A stretch of DNA of 53,495 bases from Methanosarcina sp. Ant1 (GCA_001714685.2 MDTP02000054.1:1-53495); one strand, 5' to 3'. Shown: positions 1-9,557, counted from the first letter of the stretch. Notes: generated by a model from the letters alone, not told the origin. Program-made: numbers and translations.

Positions 1-160
1 GTTTAGGTCTTGACCTTGTTTGGCATTGCCGCAAAGATGAACATCGAAAAGTTGCTCGATATAAAGATTAATTCCTGCAACCTCTTCAGAAGACAGATCC
101 GTTAAGGAAAACTCAGATAGCAGTTTGAATTTACCTTCACAGCAGGGAAAAACAAGACCA
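1..160 (-). pseudogene. open frame remnant at left edge
   Basis: On the minus strand an uninterrupted frame of about 50 codons runs from near 157 off the left edge of the window. It reads like ordinary protein (for example [20 protein letters not shown]) and contains a CC pair near its beginning. No ATG, GTG or TTG is in frame before the upstream TAG, and the 16-bp repeat array begins right there. It is therefore either a gene whose 5' end was lost to the repeat array or a chance frame. I do not recognise the family. Confidence 0.25.
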
Positions 161-166
161 GCCTAC

Positions 167-344
167 ACAAGATCAAACCTAAACAAGATCAAACCTAAAC
201 AAGATCAAACCTAAACAAGATCAAACCTAAACAAGGTCAAGACCTAAACAAGATCAAACCTAAACAAGGTCAAGACCTAACAAGATCAAGACCTAAACAA
301 GATCAAACCTAAACAAGATCAAGACCTAACAAGATCAAACCTAA
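167..344. repeat. 16-17 bp direct-repeat array, about 11 units
   Basis: Tandem units alternate between a 16-mer (acaagatcaaacctaa) and a 17-mer variant carrying acaaggtcaagacct. A degenerate unit lies just before, at 151-164. Stops occur in all frames, so it is not coding. A perfect 21-nt inverted copy of one unit (229-249) occupies positions 1-21 of the window. The array is iteron-like in size and regularity, but no origin or partition gene is visible next to it. Confidence 0.9.
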
Positions 345-1127
345 ATAAATCCGGATCTGCTGAAAAAACGTAGCTTAAAAACAGGTATTAGATTGAATGC
401 AGGTCCGGAAAGGTCTTCCTTGGTAAAAATAGCGATCTCCCTGCTGTTTTAAATTTTTAATGAGTTTTTTGACTTAATTACTTCCAAGCAAGCATTTTTT
501 ATCGAGTCTTTCCGGATGGGTTTTTTGCTGAGAGTTACCAATTAAGCTATCTTGACTTATTTTACTGATTATACTGATTTTCGAGTGGTTGTTTTCTTTT
601 CGATTTTATTTTTAGATTTTTTATTTTTTTGCAGTTATTTTTTCTGATATAATATCTAATTATTATTTATTTATTCATGATTATTTTTCGTCCTTTCTGT
701 GCATGGGCCCATTTTTTTCACTTAGCTTGTTATGTTGTTTTTTGCTTTTTATGAATGTATTCTACCATTTACGAAATGTTTATATATTTATACGTGCTTT
801 TATTTATTAGCAAATCAAATTTACTTGATTTGCTCTGTAACGTGCCATTTTAAACCTCCGTAAATCTGCAAACTTCTGGGATAATTTGCCTTAAAACCTC
901 CATTAAATTTTTTTCTTTTTTTATTTTTTATAGTTGATATTTTGTTTTTGGTTTCTTTGCCTGGTCGAAATTGAAAACAACTTCAGGTTACTTCCCCTCT
1001 AGCCCAAGGTTTATTAATTGATATGAGTATTATGCAGGAAACTCAACTCTAGATAAACGAATGAAAATATCCTGATTTTTTATTTATCGTACCTGTTTTC
1101 AGGTTTTCGAAAATTCTGGTGAGAACT
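345..1127. other. AT-rich gene-free spacer upstream of lysS
   Basis: No frame of interest is present. The stretch is T-rich, with a 10-bp palindrome ATGGGCCCAT near 704. A TATA-like TTTATATATTTATA lies near 779-792. A perfect 9-bp stem with a 6-nt loop (GCAAATCAA / TTGATTTGC) follows at 810-833. If the TATA box is used, lysS would have a leader of roughly 310 nt that begins near this hairpin. Use of that promoter is inference. Confidence 0.5.
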
Positions 1128-2759
1128 ATGGCTGACACAATTCACTGGGCAGATGTCATAGCCGAAGACATGTTAAAAAAGAATGGTAAACATTTTGTTG
1201 CTGCAGGAATCACTTCCTCTGGCAGCATCCACATAGGTAATATAAGAGAAGTTGTGACTGCCGATGCTGTTTATAGAGCTATTCTTGATAGGGGGGCGGA
1301 TGCCGATTTTATCATTATTGTCGACAATTGTGATCCCCTGCATAAGGTTCACCCTTTTCTTCCGGAGAGTTACGCAGAACATATAGGAAAACCAATCTCC
1401 GAAGTTCCCTGCCCGTGCGGAAATTGCACAAATTATGCCGAGCATTTCCTGAAACTTTTCCTTGAAGCTCTGAAGCGCATTGACATCAATCCGAGGGTTT
1501 ACAGGACAGATGAGATGTACAGGACAGGCAGGTACAACGAAGCAATAAAAATTGCTCTCATTAATAGAGACGCTATTGCAAAAATCCTCGAAGACGTTTT
1601 GGGAAAAGATATAGCAGAAGACTGGAGCCCCTTCGATCCCATATGTAATGAGTGCGGGAGGATTACAAGCACTAAGGTTACGAGTTTTAATCTGGAAGCT
1701 GAGACTGTGGATTATGTTTGTGCCTGCGGGAATTCTGGAACCGTGTCCATGGCAGGAGGAGGAAAACTTGCCTGGCGCGTGGACAGGCCTGCTCGCTGGG
1801 CAGTTCTGGGGGTGACAGTTGAACCCTTCGGAAAAGATCATGCTTCGAAGGGTGGTTCTTATGATGCCGAAAAGAGGATCGTAAAGGAAATCTACGGGCA
1901 CGAAGCTCCTTATCCTGTTGCCTGTGAGCGGATAATGCTTGAAAAGCAGGGAAAAATGCCTTCTTCTAAAAGACTTGTTGTCTCGGCATCGGACATGCTT
2001 GAAGTGATGCCTCCTGAGGTTCTTCGCTACCTGATCATCCGTACGAAGCCTGAAAAACGCATACAACTCGACCCTGGGCAGCTTCTCCTTACCCTTGTGG
2101 ATGAATACGAACGGCTCAGGACACAGTTCAGGGAAAAAGATCCTTCTCTTGGTATTTTTGAACGGAGAATTTACGAACTCTCCAGGTTAACAAGCATCTG
2201 CCAGTCTGAAATCCCTTTCAAGCAAATGGCCACTATTTACCAGGTTGCCAGGGGAGATTTTGAACGGATACTTAAAATCGTAAAACGCTCAGGCTTTTCC
2301 ACTGAAAATGAAAAGTGTATAAAGGAGCTTACAGATAACGTTTCCAAATGGCTTGAAATCTATGCCCCGCCTTTTGTAAAATTTAACGTAAAAGAGAAGG
2401 TGCCTGTGCACGCAGCAACCCTTTCGGAGCTTCAGAAAGCTTTTCTTTCAGCCTTTGCAGCCCTTATTGAAACAAGAGGAAAAATTAGTGGAGAAGTGAA
2501 AATTAGCGGAAAAGAATACCATATGCTGGTTTATTCCGCAAAAGAAGATGGCTCTGAACTGAATAGAAGAATGGGAGAAAAGCTAAATACTCAGGTTCCA
2601 CCAAAGATGGACTACCGAGACCTTTTCAAAGCCATTTACATCTCAATACTCGGGCAGAGTTCAGGCCCCAAAGCCGGGTGGTTTCTTTCTTCTTTTGAGA
2701 AGGAATTTCTGGTAAAAAGATTTGAAGAAGCTTCAACTTACAGCCCTGAAAAACGTTGA
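1128..2759 (+). CDS. lysS: Lysyl-tRNA synthetase, class I
   Basis: Attaches lysine to tRNA-Lys using ATP in the cytoplasm. The protein is the archaeal class I form with a Rossmann catalytic domain: the HIGH-type motif SGSIHIGN is at residues 31-38 and the KMSKS-type KMPSSK at about 275-280. Cys pairs near residues 95-102 and 170-205 (CPCGNC, CNECG, CACG) look like zinc knuckles. About 543 residues is normal for the family. I chose ATG 1128 over GTG 1119 because GGTGA at 1118-1122 is well spaced from it. The stop is adjacent to the start of the downstream methyltransferase, so the two are probably co-transcribed. The class call is secure; Methanosarcina species often carry a class II enzyme as well, which would be elsewhere. 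Confidence 0.96.
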   Translation: MADTIHWADVIAEDMLKKNGKHFVAAGITSSGSIHIGNIREVVTADAVYRAILDRGADADFIIIVDNCDPLHKVHPFLPESYAEHIGKPISEVPCPCGNCTNYAEHFLKLFLEALKRIDINPRVYRTDEMYRTGRYNEAIKIALINRDAIAKILEDVLGKDIAEDWSPFDPICNECGRITSTKVTSFNLEAETVDYVCACGNSGTVSMAGGGKLAWRVDRPARWAVLGVTVEPFGKDHASKGGSYDAEKRIVKEIYGHEAPYPVACERIMLEKQGKMPSSKRLVVSASDMLEVMPPEVLRYLIIRTKPEKRIQLDPGQLLLTLVDEYERLRTQFREKDPSLGIFERRIYELSRLTSICQSEIPFKQMATIYQVARGDFERILKIVKRSGFSTENEKCIKELTDNVSKWLEIYAPPFVKFNVKEKVPVHAATLSELQKAFLSAFAALIETRGKISGEVKISGKEYHMLVYSAKEDGSELNRRMGEKLNTQVPPKMDYRDLFKAIYISILGQSSGPKAGWFLSSFEKEFLVKRFEEASTYSPEKR

Positions 2760-3445
2760 TGATTATGGATAAATCGAATACTCATACCCCTGAAGACTCG
2801 CAAGCAAGCTCTATAAAAAAGCATTTTCTCGCATGGGACAGAGAATACACCCATCTTAAATGGGGTGGGCCTGCATCTGTTAGGAATCTGCAGGCTTATC
2901 TTCGACCCGAATCCAGGGTTCTCGATGCAGGCTCAGGAAACGGCAGATACCTGGGAGAACTTGCGAGGTACTATACAGCCGTTGGAGCGGATATTTCTTT
3001 AATTGCGCTGCGCAGTTCCAGAGAGCAACTTGCAAGGAGCGGCAGGTTTGGCGAACACCTTGGGGCAAGTGTCCATAATCTCCCTTTCAAATCTCGATCT
3101 TTCGATGGAATTCTCTGTTACGGGGTACTTCAGCACCTTTTTCAGGAAGAAAGGGAATTTACTGTCATCGAATTCAAGCGTGTGCTCTACAAAGGCGGTT
3201 TTGTTTTCTTTGAGGCCTTCGGCTGTGAAGATATGCGCTATGGGGGAGAATCCTCAGATCCCTTTGAAAAAAGCACTTTTTTCCGCCAAAACGGGATAAT
3301 CTACCACTACTTTACAAAAGAAGAAGTAAGGGAACTTTTCAACGGGTTTGAAATTATCGAGCTGGAAGATGTAATAAAAGAAAAAACTTTCAGGGGAGAA
3401 GCTTATAGGAGACATATGGTAAGAGGAATATTCCGGAATCCTTGA
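2759..3445 (+). CDS. SAM-dependent methyltransferase, class I
   Basis: A Rossmann-type methyltransferase of the Methyltransf_11/UbiE style. The SAM-binding motif I VLDAGSGNGRY is near residue 50, an acidic motif II (VGADIS) follows, and the post-motif stretch FDGILCYGVLQHL is typical. The substrate cannot be read from the sequence. Translation probably starts at ATG 2759, which shares its A with the lysS stop, or at ATG 2765; the overlap points to coupling with lysS. The length of about 228 residues is usual. It might modify RNA, a small molecule or a protein; nothing nearby decides this. Confidence 0.8.
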   Translation: MIMDKSNTHTPEDSQASSIKKHFLAWDREYTHLKWGGPASVRNLQAYLRPESRVLDAGSGNGRYLGELARYYTAVGADISLIALRSSREQLARSGRFGEHLGASVHNLPFKSRSFDGILCYGVLQHLFQEEREFTVIEFKRVLYKGGFVFFEAFGCEDMRYGGESSDPFEKSTFFRQNGIIYHYFTKEEVRELFNGFEIIELEDVIKEKTFRGEAYRRHMVRGIFRNP

Positions 3446-3544
3446 ATTTCACCCTTCCAGAAGCTTTCTACATTTTTTAATTTATATACCTTCCTGTGAT
3501 TTCCGGTAATCCTGAAATACTCTTATTCTGATTTTAATCCGTTG

Positions 3545-3799
3545 TCAAAAGGCTATTTTGAGATAATTCAACAAGATTATAATAAGTGCTCCGAAAATAC
3601 CTCCTATAGCACAGACCAGGACTGCTATCCAGGTAATTGCGATTTCAAGTCCGAGTATAAACTTTGCAACGATCAGGACTAAGACCCCAAGTACTGCATT
3701 TATAGCGAGACTGGTGGCGGTCTTGAGGATTTTATATAGTACGACGGCGACTATAATTGCCAGAATCAATACTGAAATTTCTGCAATTCCAACTACCAT
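3545..3799 (-). CDS. BofA-like small membrane protein
   Basis: An 84-residue protein that is almost entirely hydrophobic, with about three membrane segments (residues 6-22, 28-50 and 55-78). The centre (NAVLGVLVLIVAKF) and the Gly-rich third segment (IGGIFGALIIILL) match the pattern of the pro-sigmaK processing inhibitor BofA family (PF07441). That family also occurs in archaea, where no sigma factor exists, so the bacterial name says nothing about its job here. AGGAT precedes the ATG at good spacing. It is a single gene, convergent with the methyltransferase. Confidence 0.75.
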   Translation of the reverse strand: MVVGIAEISVLILAIIVAVVLYKILKTATSLAINAVLGVLVLIVAKFILGLEIAITWIAVLVCAIGGIFGALIIILLNYLKIAF

Positions 3800-3942
3800 A
3801 AATCCTACTTAGGAGTTCAACTTATTTATAATTATCATTGAGTTTTGAAAATAACGACGAAATTTCTTAAAATTAGCTTATGTATACTTAAGAAAGGCGT
3901 TCAATACTTTTTACTTAAAAAATGCAGGCCGATTCCTTTTTT

Positions 3943-4401
3943 TCAGAGATCCCTGACAAAATCGATAATAATTTGCTTAAGTGATGTTTCGTTCGGATAT
4001 GCCATCACCTCAATTAAAGGGTCAGGATTTCCAAGTAACATTGCTGAGACTGAAGCATCCGGCTTGTGAAGACAGAGCACGGGAATTTCCTGTACAAGAG
4101 CCCTGCAAATCTCATAACCGACCCCTGTGGAAGGCACCGTAACTTCGGCAATCAGGGCGTCGCTTTTTACAAGCAAGCCCATATCTCTGGAGTAAATCTC
4201 TTCTTCTGTCATTTCCATTTCTACTTTTTCCAGTTCAGGGTCTGCAACGTGCCAGCTTAGTACTTCAGCTCCTGCATCTTCCAGAGTGTGATACATCAAC
4301 CTGTATATATCAAGCAGCTGCCTTCCTCCCCGGATAGAACCCGACAGGAAAATTTTCGGGCTCCGCTGTTCTGAAACTATCATTTTCTCCACAACTTCCA
4401 T
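3943..4401 (-). CDS. Nucleoside 2-deoxyribosyltransferase / DNPH1-like hydrolase
   Basis: Predicted to cleave the N-glycosidic bond of deoxynucleotides or related nucleotides. The sequence carries the whole family pattern: FLSGSIRGG near residues 19-27 (phosphate and base loop), [18 protein letters not shown] with the acidic catalytic region, and [12 protein letters not shown]. The GSIRGG loop and GVGYE closely follow 2'-deoxynucleoside 5'-monophosphate N-hydrolase (DNPH1/Rcl), more than classical transferases, so a nucleotide-pool cleansing role is likely. The length of 152 residues fits. GGTGA lies 7 nt before the ATG at 4401. The gene stands just downstream of the U32 gene on the same strand. 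Confidence 0.85.
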   Translation of the reverse strand: MEVVEKMIVSEQRSPKIFLSGSIRGGRQLLDIYRLMYHTLEDAGAEVLSWHVADPELEKVEMEMTEEEIYSRDMGLLVKSDALIAEVTVPSTGVGYEICRALVQEIPVLCLHKPDASVSAMLLGNPDPLIEVMAYPNETSLKQIIIDFVRDL

Positions 4402-4447
4402 ATCTTTTCACCTTTCTACCTTTTTTCTCCGGCACTCATGGACTTTT

Positions 4448-7018
4448 TTACTGCACACCCCTGAAATAATGCCCTTTGGTAAAGCCTTCTCCCTTATTCT
4501 CACACCTTTCTTTCCCCCACTTTCCGGTCTCAAGATAAGTATCAATTGCTTTCCTGTATGCTAAGGTTACTCTCTTTATTTCTTCGGCATCTTCCATTCC
4601 AAGGGTTTCTATCCTGAGACTTGAGACTCCGCTTTCGAGAAATGCAGGAACATATTCAAGCATGCAGAGAGACCTGGAATTGAGGAGATGCATTCTGCAC
4701 TTATAGTCCAGGATCAGGGGAAATTCGTAGTTTTTCTCATCTACCAGTGTAAAATTCCCGGACCTGCACGGGGCACCACACTGTCCCTTATCTTTCCCTA
4801 GCAGCCCGCCTACAAGACAGTGTTCGGATTCCATCAGTTCCAGGCGGCCGTGGACAATACATTCCGCAGGCCCGCAAGAAGCAATGCCTTTAAGTTCTTC
4901 AAGCGTCAGCTCGGGAGAAATTACAGCCATTTGAGCTCCTTCCTGCAAAAGAAGGGAAAAAGTATGGCTGTTAAATATATTCAAAGGACTGTCCGCAATA
5001 AAAGTAATTTTCTCTGTCTTTGCGAGATTGAAAGTCCCCAGGTTTGAGACAACGATACCGTCAGCTTCCAATTTCCTGGCAAGGGAGAGGACTTTTTTCA
5101 CGGATTTCATTTCGGAGTCTTTCGCAATCTTTGGGGTACTAAAATAGATTCTCCTGCCTGTGGCCCGTGTTTTTAAAACAGCGTCCTCAAAAATAATGTC
5201 AAGATCCTCAAGATCCTTTGCAGAACTATCTTTTTTTCCTGCTGTTTCTTGCCTTCTGAAAAGTCCTTCTCCGAAATATATGCAATCTGCCCCTCCTGCT
5301 AGTGCTGCTCCAAGCCCTTCTAAGGAATATACGGAAACAGATAGTGAAGGATGAATCGGAAGGTTTTCTGGAGCAGTTTTTTCTTCCCTCTTTCCTATTT
5401 TTTTTTCCGGTTCGGGGAATTTCAGGTTTTGAAGAGGTTTTCGCTTCCACTTTGATATCCTCAGGTATTCAAGTTGCTGGATCGCTTTTGTCCTCAGGTC
5501 GTTCAACTGCCCCATAGGAATAAAAATGTCCTCTTCCATACTCACATGAAATTCAACTGCCTCAAAAAGTGTACTTCCGAGCTTTGAAAGCTGTTTTTCG
5601 ATCTGGGCTTTTGAAGTGGGTTGCTTTTCCGCTTTCTCAACAAGATACTCGGATTCAATTGTTACTGCGTTTGAATCCCTGTCCTTTATCTCAAGCCTGA
5701 CAGGTCTTCCTGATGTAATGGTTGCTGTCACAAATACAGGAATCCTAGGACTCAGACTTCCGGATTCGCTTTCTTTTTTGAGGGACTCCATAAGCTTCTT
5801 GTCATGCGTCCTGTACACCGTTCCCCCGGATGGCGCTCTTGAATCAAAAGGAAGCTCTACTATTTCCCCCTTCCCTGCACTGTATACAGGGCCATTTTCG
5901 GTATACATTGAAGATATGATTTTCCCTTTGTCTTCAGGCCTGGTTTCGGCGTTTTCGACCATTATCCCGTCCCCTAGCCGGAGAGGGCGTGAAAGTTTTA
6001 CACGAATACGATCTGAACTCCTGTCGTATCCGACAACCGTGCCTGCCGGAATTCCACGGTTATGGGGGTTCTCCCTGCTCATGAGTTCCCCACATGGGTT
6101 TTCAAAAAAGTAGCCTTGGGTAAACCCCCGATTAAAAAGCTGGGTAAGCGTTTCCTGTTCTTCTTCGGAAACAGCATATCCTGCAGGATTTTCAATATAC
6201 CTGTCAATCAGACGGCGATAGATCCTGACAACCCCTGCGACATATTCCGGTCTCTTCATTCTACCTTCTATTTTGAAGGACTCGATTCCGGCTTCTATAA
6301 GGGCTCCCAGGCCTGAGATTATGTTAAGGTCTCTTGGACTTAAGAGATAGTCTCCACTAGTTTTGATCGATTTTCCTTCGCAGTACAGCCTGTATTTTTT
6401 CCGACATGGCTGGGCACAGTATCCTCTGTTTCCACTTCTTCCCCCTATAAGGCTGCTCAGGAGGCACTGGCCGGAATAGGAGATGCAGAGTGCTCCGTGT
6501 ATGAAAATTTCGATTTCAATCCGGCTTTTTTCTCTAATTCGTTTTATATTCTCTCTAATTCGTTTTATATCCTCAAGGGAGGACTCCCGTGAAAGCACAA
6601 CTCTTTCGATTCCTAGCTTATTTACAAACTCAACCCCTGCGCTGTTATGTAGAGTCATCTGCGTGCTTGCATGCAGCGGAAGGTCAGGCAGGTATTTTTC
6701 GGCAAGAGAAATAAGCCCAAGATCCTGAATTATAATTGCATCCACTCCTATTTCTCTCAGGCAGCAGAGCAATTTGAAGGCACTTTCGACTTCTCCGTCC
6801 TTAAGCAGAGTATTTACAGTTACGTAGACTTTCACACCTCTGAGGTGGGCATAGTCAATTGCTTCTTCAAGTTCTTCATTTGAAAAATTGGATGCATATC
6901 CCCGAGCACTGAAAGCCCGGGCTCCGAGGTACACGGCATCTGCTCCGTTTTCTACGGCTGCAATAAGGGCTTCCATACCGCCGGCTGGCGCCAGCAGTTC
7001 CGGTTTTTCAGAATTCAT
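4448..7018 (-). CDS. U32-family protein with two U32 units and a DUF3656-like middle
   Basis: A long member (856 residues) of the peptidase U32 family. The N-terminal unit starts with ELLAPAGGMEALIAAVENGA. It carries the U32 signature EIFIHGALCISYSGQC near residues 173-188, then GNRGYCAQPCRKKYR. A middle region (about 390-540) is compatible with DUF3656. A second, diverged U32 unit begins near 570 with its own cysteines (CIVHGRLELMESEHC, GQCGAPC). U32 proteins of this kind are now linked to tRNA/rRNA hydroxylation (RlhA, TrhP) with Fe-S cysteines rather than to proteolysis, so an RNA-modification role is more likely than a protease. That assignment is by family only. The ATG at 7018 has no strong ribosome site. 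The 46-nt gap to the DNPH1-like gene suggests co-transcription. Confidence 0.85.
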   Translation of the reverse strand: MNSEKPELLAPAGGMEALIAAVENGADAVYLGARAFSARGYASNFSNEELEEAIDYAHLRGVKVYVTVNTLLKDGEVESAFKLLCCLREIGVDAIIIQDLGLISLAEKYLPDLPLHASTQMTLHNSAGVEFVNKLGIERVVLSRESSLEDIKRIRENIKRIREKSRIEIEIFIHGALCISYSGQCLLSSLIGGRSGNRGYCAQPCRKKYRLYCEGKSIKTSGDYLLSPRDLNIISGLGALIEAGIESFKIEGRMKRPEYVAGVVRIYRRLIDRYIENPAGYAVSEEEQETLTQLFNRGFTQGYFFENPCGELMSRENPHNRGIPAGTVVGYDRSSDRIRVKLSRPLRLGDGIMVENAETRPEDKGKIISSMYTENGPVYSAGKGEIVELPFDSRAPSGGTVYRTHDKKLMESLKKESESGSLSPRIPVFVTATITSGRPVRLEIKDRDSNAVTIESEYLVEKAEKQPTSKAQIEKQLSKLGSTLFEAVEFHVSMEEDIFIPMGQLNDLRTKAIQQLEYLRISKWKRKPLQNLKFPEPEKKIGKREEKTAPENLPIHPSLSVSVYSLEGLGAALAGGADCIYFGEGLFRRQETAGKKDSSAKDLEDLDIIFEDAVLKTRATGRRIYFSTPKIAKDSEMKSVKKVLSLARKLEADGIVVSNLGTFNLAKTEKITFIADSPLNIFNSHTFSLLLQEGAQMAVISPELTLEELKGIASCGPAECIVHGRLELMESEHCLVGGLLGKDKGQCGAPCRSGNFTLVDEKNYEFPLILDYKCRMHLLNSRSLCMLEYVPAFLESGVSSLRIETLGMEDAEEIKRVTLAYRKAIDTYLETGKWGKERCENKGEGFTKGHYFRGVQ

Positions 7019-7454
7019 CAGGTTGGATTACTGAGCCTGCCCTTAATTAAGCTTTGGCATCCTTGATCTTTGTGTTTTTATACCGAAAGATGCCTAAAAG
7101 ATTTCACATACCTATGTTAGCTGGAATTTTCGAGGAGAAATTATTTCAGAATTGGCGAGAAGGTGGCAAGCTTCGTAAAGTTTACTAGGGAAAAATCTCC
7201 ATTAATATGATATGGATGGCCTGATATCTTTTTACTTATTTTCAGCTTCTTGAAGCTGATATAGATAGGTTTTCCACAAACCAAAAATAGATATTTAAAT
7301 TAATTCAAGATACAGCGACACGAATTAGTTTAATGGATCTTGATTACTCCATAGGAATTCTTGCTTACCATATGGATCCACGGCAATAAAAATCTGAACA
7401 TTTAATAGTTTTATAGGAACCTTAGGGGATTGAATAGATCAACGAATTCATTTT

Positions 7455-7567
7455 GGTCGTGTCCGTGAGTTATTGATCAAATCTGAAAAACGAGCAAATC
7501 TCCCTTTTTGGGAAAAATGTATAGAGATTCTTGTGCTTACGGTTTTCAATAACTCACACCTACGATC
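7455..7567 (+). mobile_element. 113-bp inverted-repeat element, family A copy 1
   Basis: Ends GGTCGTGTCC...ACGATC with an inner inverted repeat GAGTTATTGA / TCAATAACTC. About 110 bp are shared with 34547-34659 in the same orientation and with 10192-10305 and 51738-51852 in the opposite one. It has no coding capacity. The flanks show no clear target duplication, so this copy looks older. It is likely a non-autonomous miniature transposon. Confidence 0.75.
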
Positions 7568-7618
7568 GATAAATTAATACTGGAAAATCACCGCATTTGA
7601 AGTTTTTAATCTGATTTA

Positions 7619-7695
7619 CTAGTGCTTCGATTCCAAATTATGTCACAAACTAAACCTTTGAATTTAGATCAGGAAGTATTAGTGCACATACACTT
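7619..7695 (-). pseudogene. decayed fragment related to the pseudogene at 39017
   Basis: Read on the minus strand, about 75 bp match 39014-39095 at roughly 85-90% by eye. The corresponding frame (LILPDLNSK..., FVT, FGI) is broken by two stops. Similarity ends abruptly at CTAG. It is probably a duplicated and decayed piece of a gene rather than a functional repeat. Confidence 0.5.
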
Positions 7696-7806
7696 CTTAG
7701 CTAATCTCAAAAGAGTATATAAAACGCGGAAAGAGCGGAAAAAGGGAATTAAGGGATTGCGGGCACAGTTATCCGATTTTTGCTTCTCGATTTTTGCTTC
7801 GGGACC

Positions 7807-7886
7807 AGAAAAATCTATGATTTTTCTTTTAGTTGCACTGCAAGTGCAACAGCACGAGGTCCTTTTCGGCAGAGTTGCGGCTCTGC
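7807..7886. repeat. cluster of three perfect short hairpins
   Basis: Three perfect stems follow one another. The first is AGAAAAATC-TAT-GATTTTTCT at 7807-7827, the second GTTGCACT-GCA-AGTGCAAC at 7832-7850 and the third GCAGAG-TTGCGG-CTCTGC at 7869-7886. The third hairpin is preceded, and the sequence after it followed, by a direct repeat ending in GTCCTTTTCG (about 7854-7868 and 7890-7904). The cluster sits between the arms of a CGCGGAAAG hairpin. Function unknown. Confidence 0.8.
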
Positions 7887-8220
7887 AGTACGCTGTCCTT
7901 TTCGCTTCGCTCAAGAAGACTAATTAAGAGACTACGTTGCAAAATTACAGTTTTTTCCTGCTTTCCGTGGTCATAGAGTGTTAAGCGAATTATTCCGTGC
8001 CCGCCCTTGCTGGTGGTGCTTATAGAACCTCAAGTAGTTTTAATGTAAATATTTCAGTTCAAAACTAAAATTATCTACATAATTGTGCATCTATTTTGGA
8101 ATCGATGCAGTAGTCCCGTTCCCTTTGCTTCGCGCCGCGGGAGGAAACTTCTTGCCTTAGTTAAAACCAATTTTTGTTTCAAATTCACTGTATGGAACTT
8201 TATTAGCATTATACATATCT

Positions 8221-9477
8221 TCAGAATTTTCCACGGCCGAGTTGAGCATGAGCTCGGGCCAGGTGTCCGGCAGCCTGGGCTCCTATGAGGGAAATCTCTC
8301 CTGCAAGCACAGCAGAAGCTACTATCTCTGCAAATTTCCGAGAGTTTTCTCCAGGAATATTTCCTGCTCCTGCAACGCCGAGAATATTCAGGCAATCTCT
8401 CTGAGTTCCAAGGCCAGTGCCTCCTCCTACTGTTCCCACGGGTAGGGCAGGCAGGGTAACAGAGCAGTGAATTTCCTCATATTTCGTGAGTTCCATGCTC
8501 GTAATTGCGGTGCTGCCTTCAACAACATGAGCTGCATCCTGCCCGCAGGCCAGGTAGATAGCAGCGATGACATTTGCAGCATGGGCATTGAAGCCGAGTG
8601 ATCCTGCTCTTGCCGAGCCTAACAGGTTTTTGCTGTAATTTACCTCAAACATGGATTCAGGTGTGCATTTCAAGGTTTCCTTAACGATTTCTTTTGGGAT
8701 GGTAACTTCAGCTACAACAGTTTTACCTCTTCCAAGAATTGTGCTTATAGAGGCCGGTTTTTTGTCGGTACACATGTTTCCTGAAAGGGTGATAGGCTGT
8801 GCTCCAAATTCGTCTTCTATCAGGTGCATTACTGCGTCAGTAGCTATGGTCACCATGTTCATACCCATGGCATCTTTTGTATCGTACGAGAATCTCAGGT
8901 ACACATAAGTTCCTGTCACAAAGGGCTTCACAGCAATTAGTTTTCCAAAGCGGGTTGTCTTTTCGGCAACTGCCTTCATCTGCTCGAAAATCGCAGGACT
9001 TTTTACCCATTCATAAAATTTTTTAGCCCTGTCCAGGCTGTCGAGCTTAAAAACAGGCGCTCTGGTCATCTCGTCTTCAAAAATCCTGACATTTGCTCCT
9101 CCTGACTTCGTGATGACCGAGCAGCCCCGATTTACACTGGCAACAAGAGCCCCTTCGGTTGTGGCAAGTGGAATATAGTATTCGGCGTTCGCATATTCTC
9201 CATTAACCTTCAGAAGCCCGGCAACTCCAAGAGGAACTTGAACTGCACCTATCATATTTTCAATGTTTTTCTTCGCTGCAGCTTCTACGTCAAGTGAAAA
9301 GTTCTGGATATGCTCAAATTCGAGTTTTGTAAGCTCCTGTATTGCAAGTCTCCGAATTTTTACTGCTGTAAAGGGGTCTGCAAACTCTTCAATCTTACGA
9401 AAAGCTATATCCCCATCCACGACTTTCTGTAAAATAAGTTTCTCGTTTTCATTTAGCTCATAGTCTTCTTGAAGCAT
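8221..9477 (-). CDS. hmgA: 3-hydroxy-3-methylglutaryl-CoA reductase (NADPH), class I
   Basis: Reduces HMG-CoA to mevalonate, the committing step of archaeal isoprenoid lipid synthesis, in the cytoplasm. Landmarks are the TTEGALVASVNRGC block with the catalytic Glu (near residue 107), AMGMNMVT (near 207), GNMCTDKKPASI with the catalytic Lys (near 240), a GQDAAHVVEGS block with the catalytic Asp, and a C-terminal GHLARAHAQL with the conserved His. At 418 residues it has no membrane anchor, as in other archaea. AGGTGG sits just before ATG 9477, and a TATA box lies about 75 bp upstream. Repeat-rich spacers on both sides make it a single-gene unit. Confidence 0.97.
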   Translation of the reverse strand: MLQEDYELNENEKLILQKVVDGDIAFRKIEEFADPFTAVKIRRLAIQELTKLEFEHIQNFSLDVEAAAKKNIENMIGAVQVPLGVAGLLKVNGEYANAEYYIPLATTEGALVASVNRGCSVITKSGGANVRIFEDEMTRAPVFKLDSLDRAKKFYEWVKSPAIFEQMKAVAEKTTRFGKLIAVKPFVTGTYVYLRFSYDTKDAMGMNMVTIATDAVMHLIEDEFGAQPITLSGNMCTDKKPASISTILGRGKTVVAEVTIPKEIVKETLKCTPESMFEVNYSKNLLGSARAGSLGFNAHAANVIAAIYLACGQDAAHVVEGSTAITSMELTKYEEIHCSVTLPALPVGTVGGGTGLGTQRDCLNILGVAGAGNIPGENSRKFAEIVASAVLAGEISLIGAQAAGHLARAHAQLGRGKF

Positions 9478-9546
9478 AGAACCACCTATTTAATTTTTTT
9501 GTTAATTTTTCCCACTGTTGATTAAACTAATTGTCCAAGGAGTTGA

Positions 9547-9557
9547 GATATATAATC
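9547..9557 (-). promoter_or_regulatory. TATA box of hmgA
   Basis: On the minus strand the sequence reads GGTGATTATATATCTC. This predicts a transcript start about 25 bp downstream and a leader of about 45 nt before ATG 9477. It is the only strong TATA box in the 100 bp upstream. Confidence 0.6.

Larger units (their letters stand above)
7019..8220. other. repeat-rich gene-free region between the U32 gene and hmgA
   Basis: No credible gene. From left to right it holds a GGTCGTGT-ended element (7455-7567), a decayed copy of a gene fragment also present near 39 kb (7619-7695), a split CGCGGAAAG hairpin (arms near 7721-7745 and 7950-7973) and, inside that, a cluster of short perfect hairpins (7807-7886). 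Frames here are short and show no family resemblance. Confidence 0.7.

Noticed and set aside
160-350. CRISPR array
   Set aside because: The repeats are contiguous 16-17 bp units without spacers, and no cas gene is near.
7333-7389. short frame MDLDYSIGILAYHMDPRQ
   Set aside because: Only 18 codons, no ribosome site and no context.
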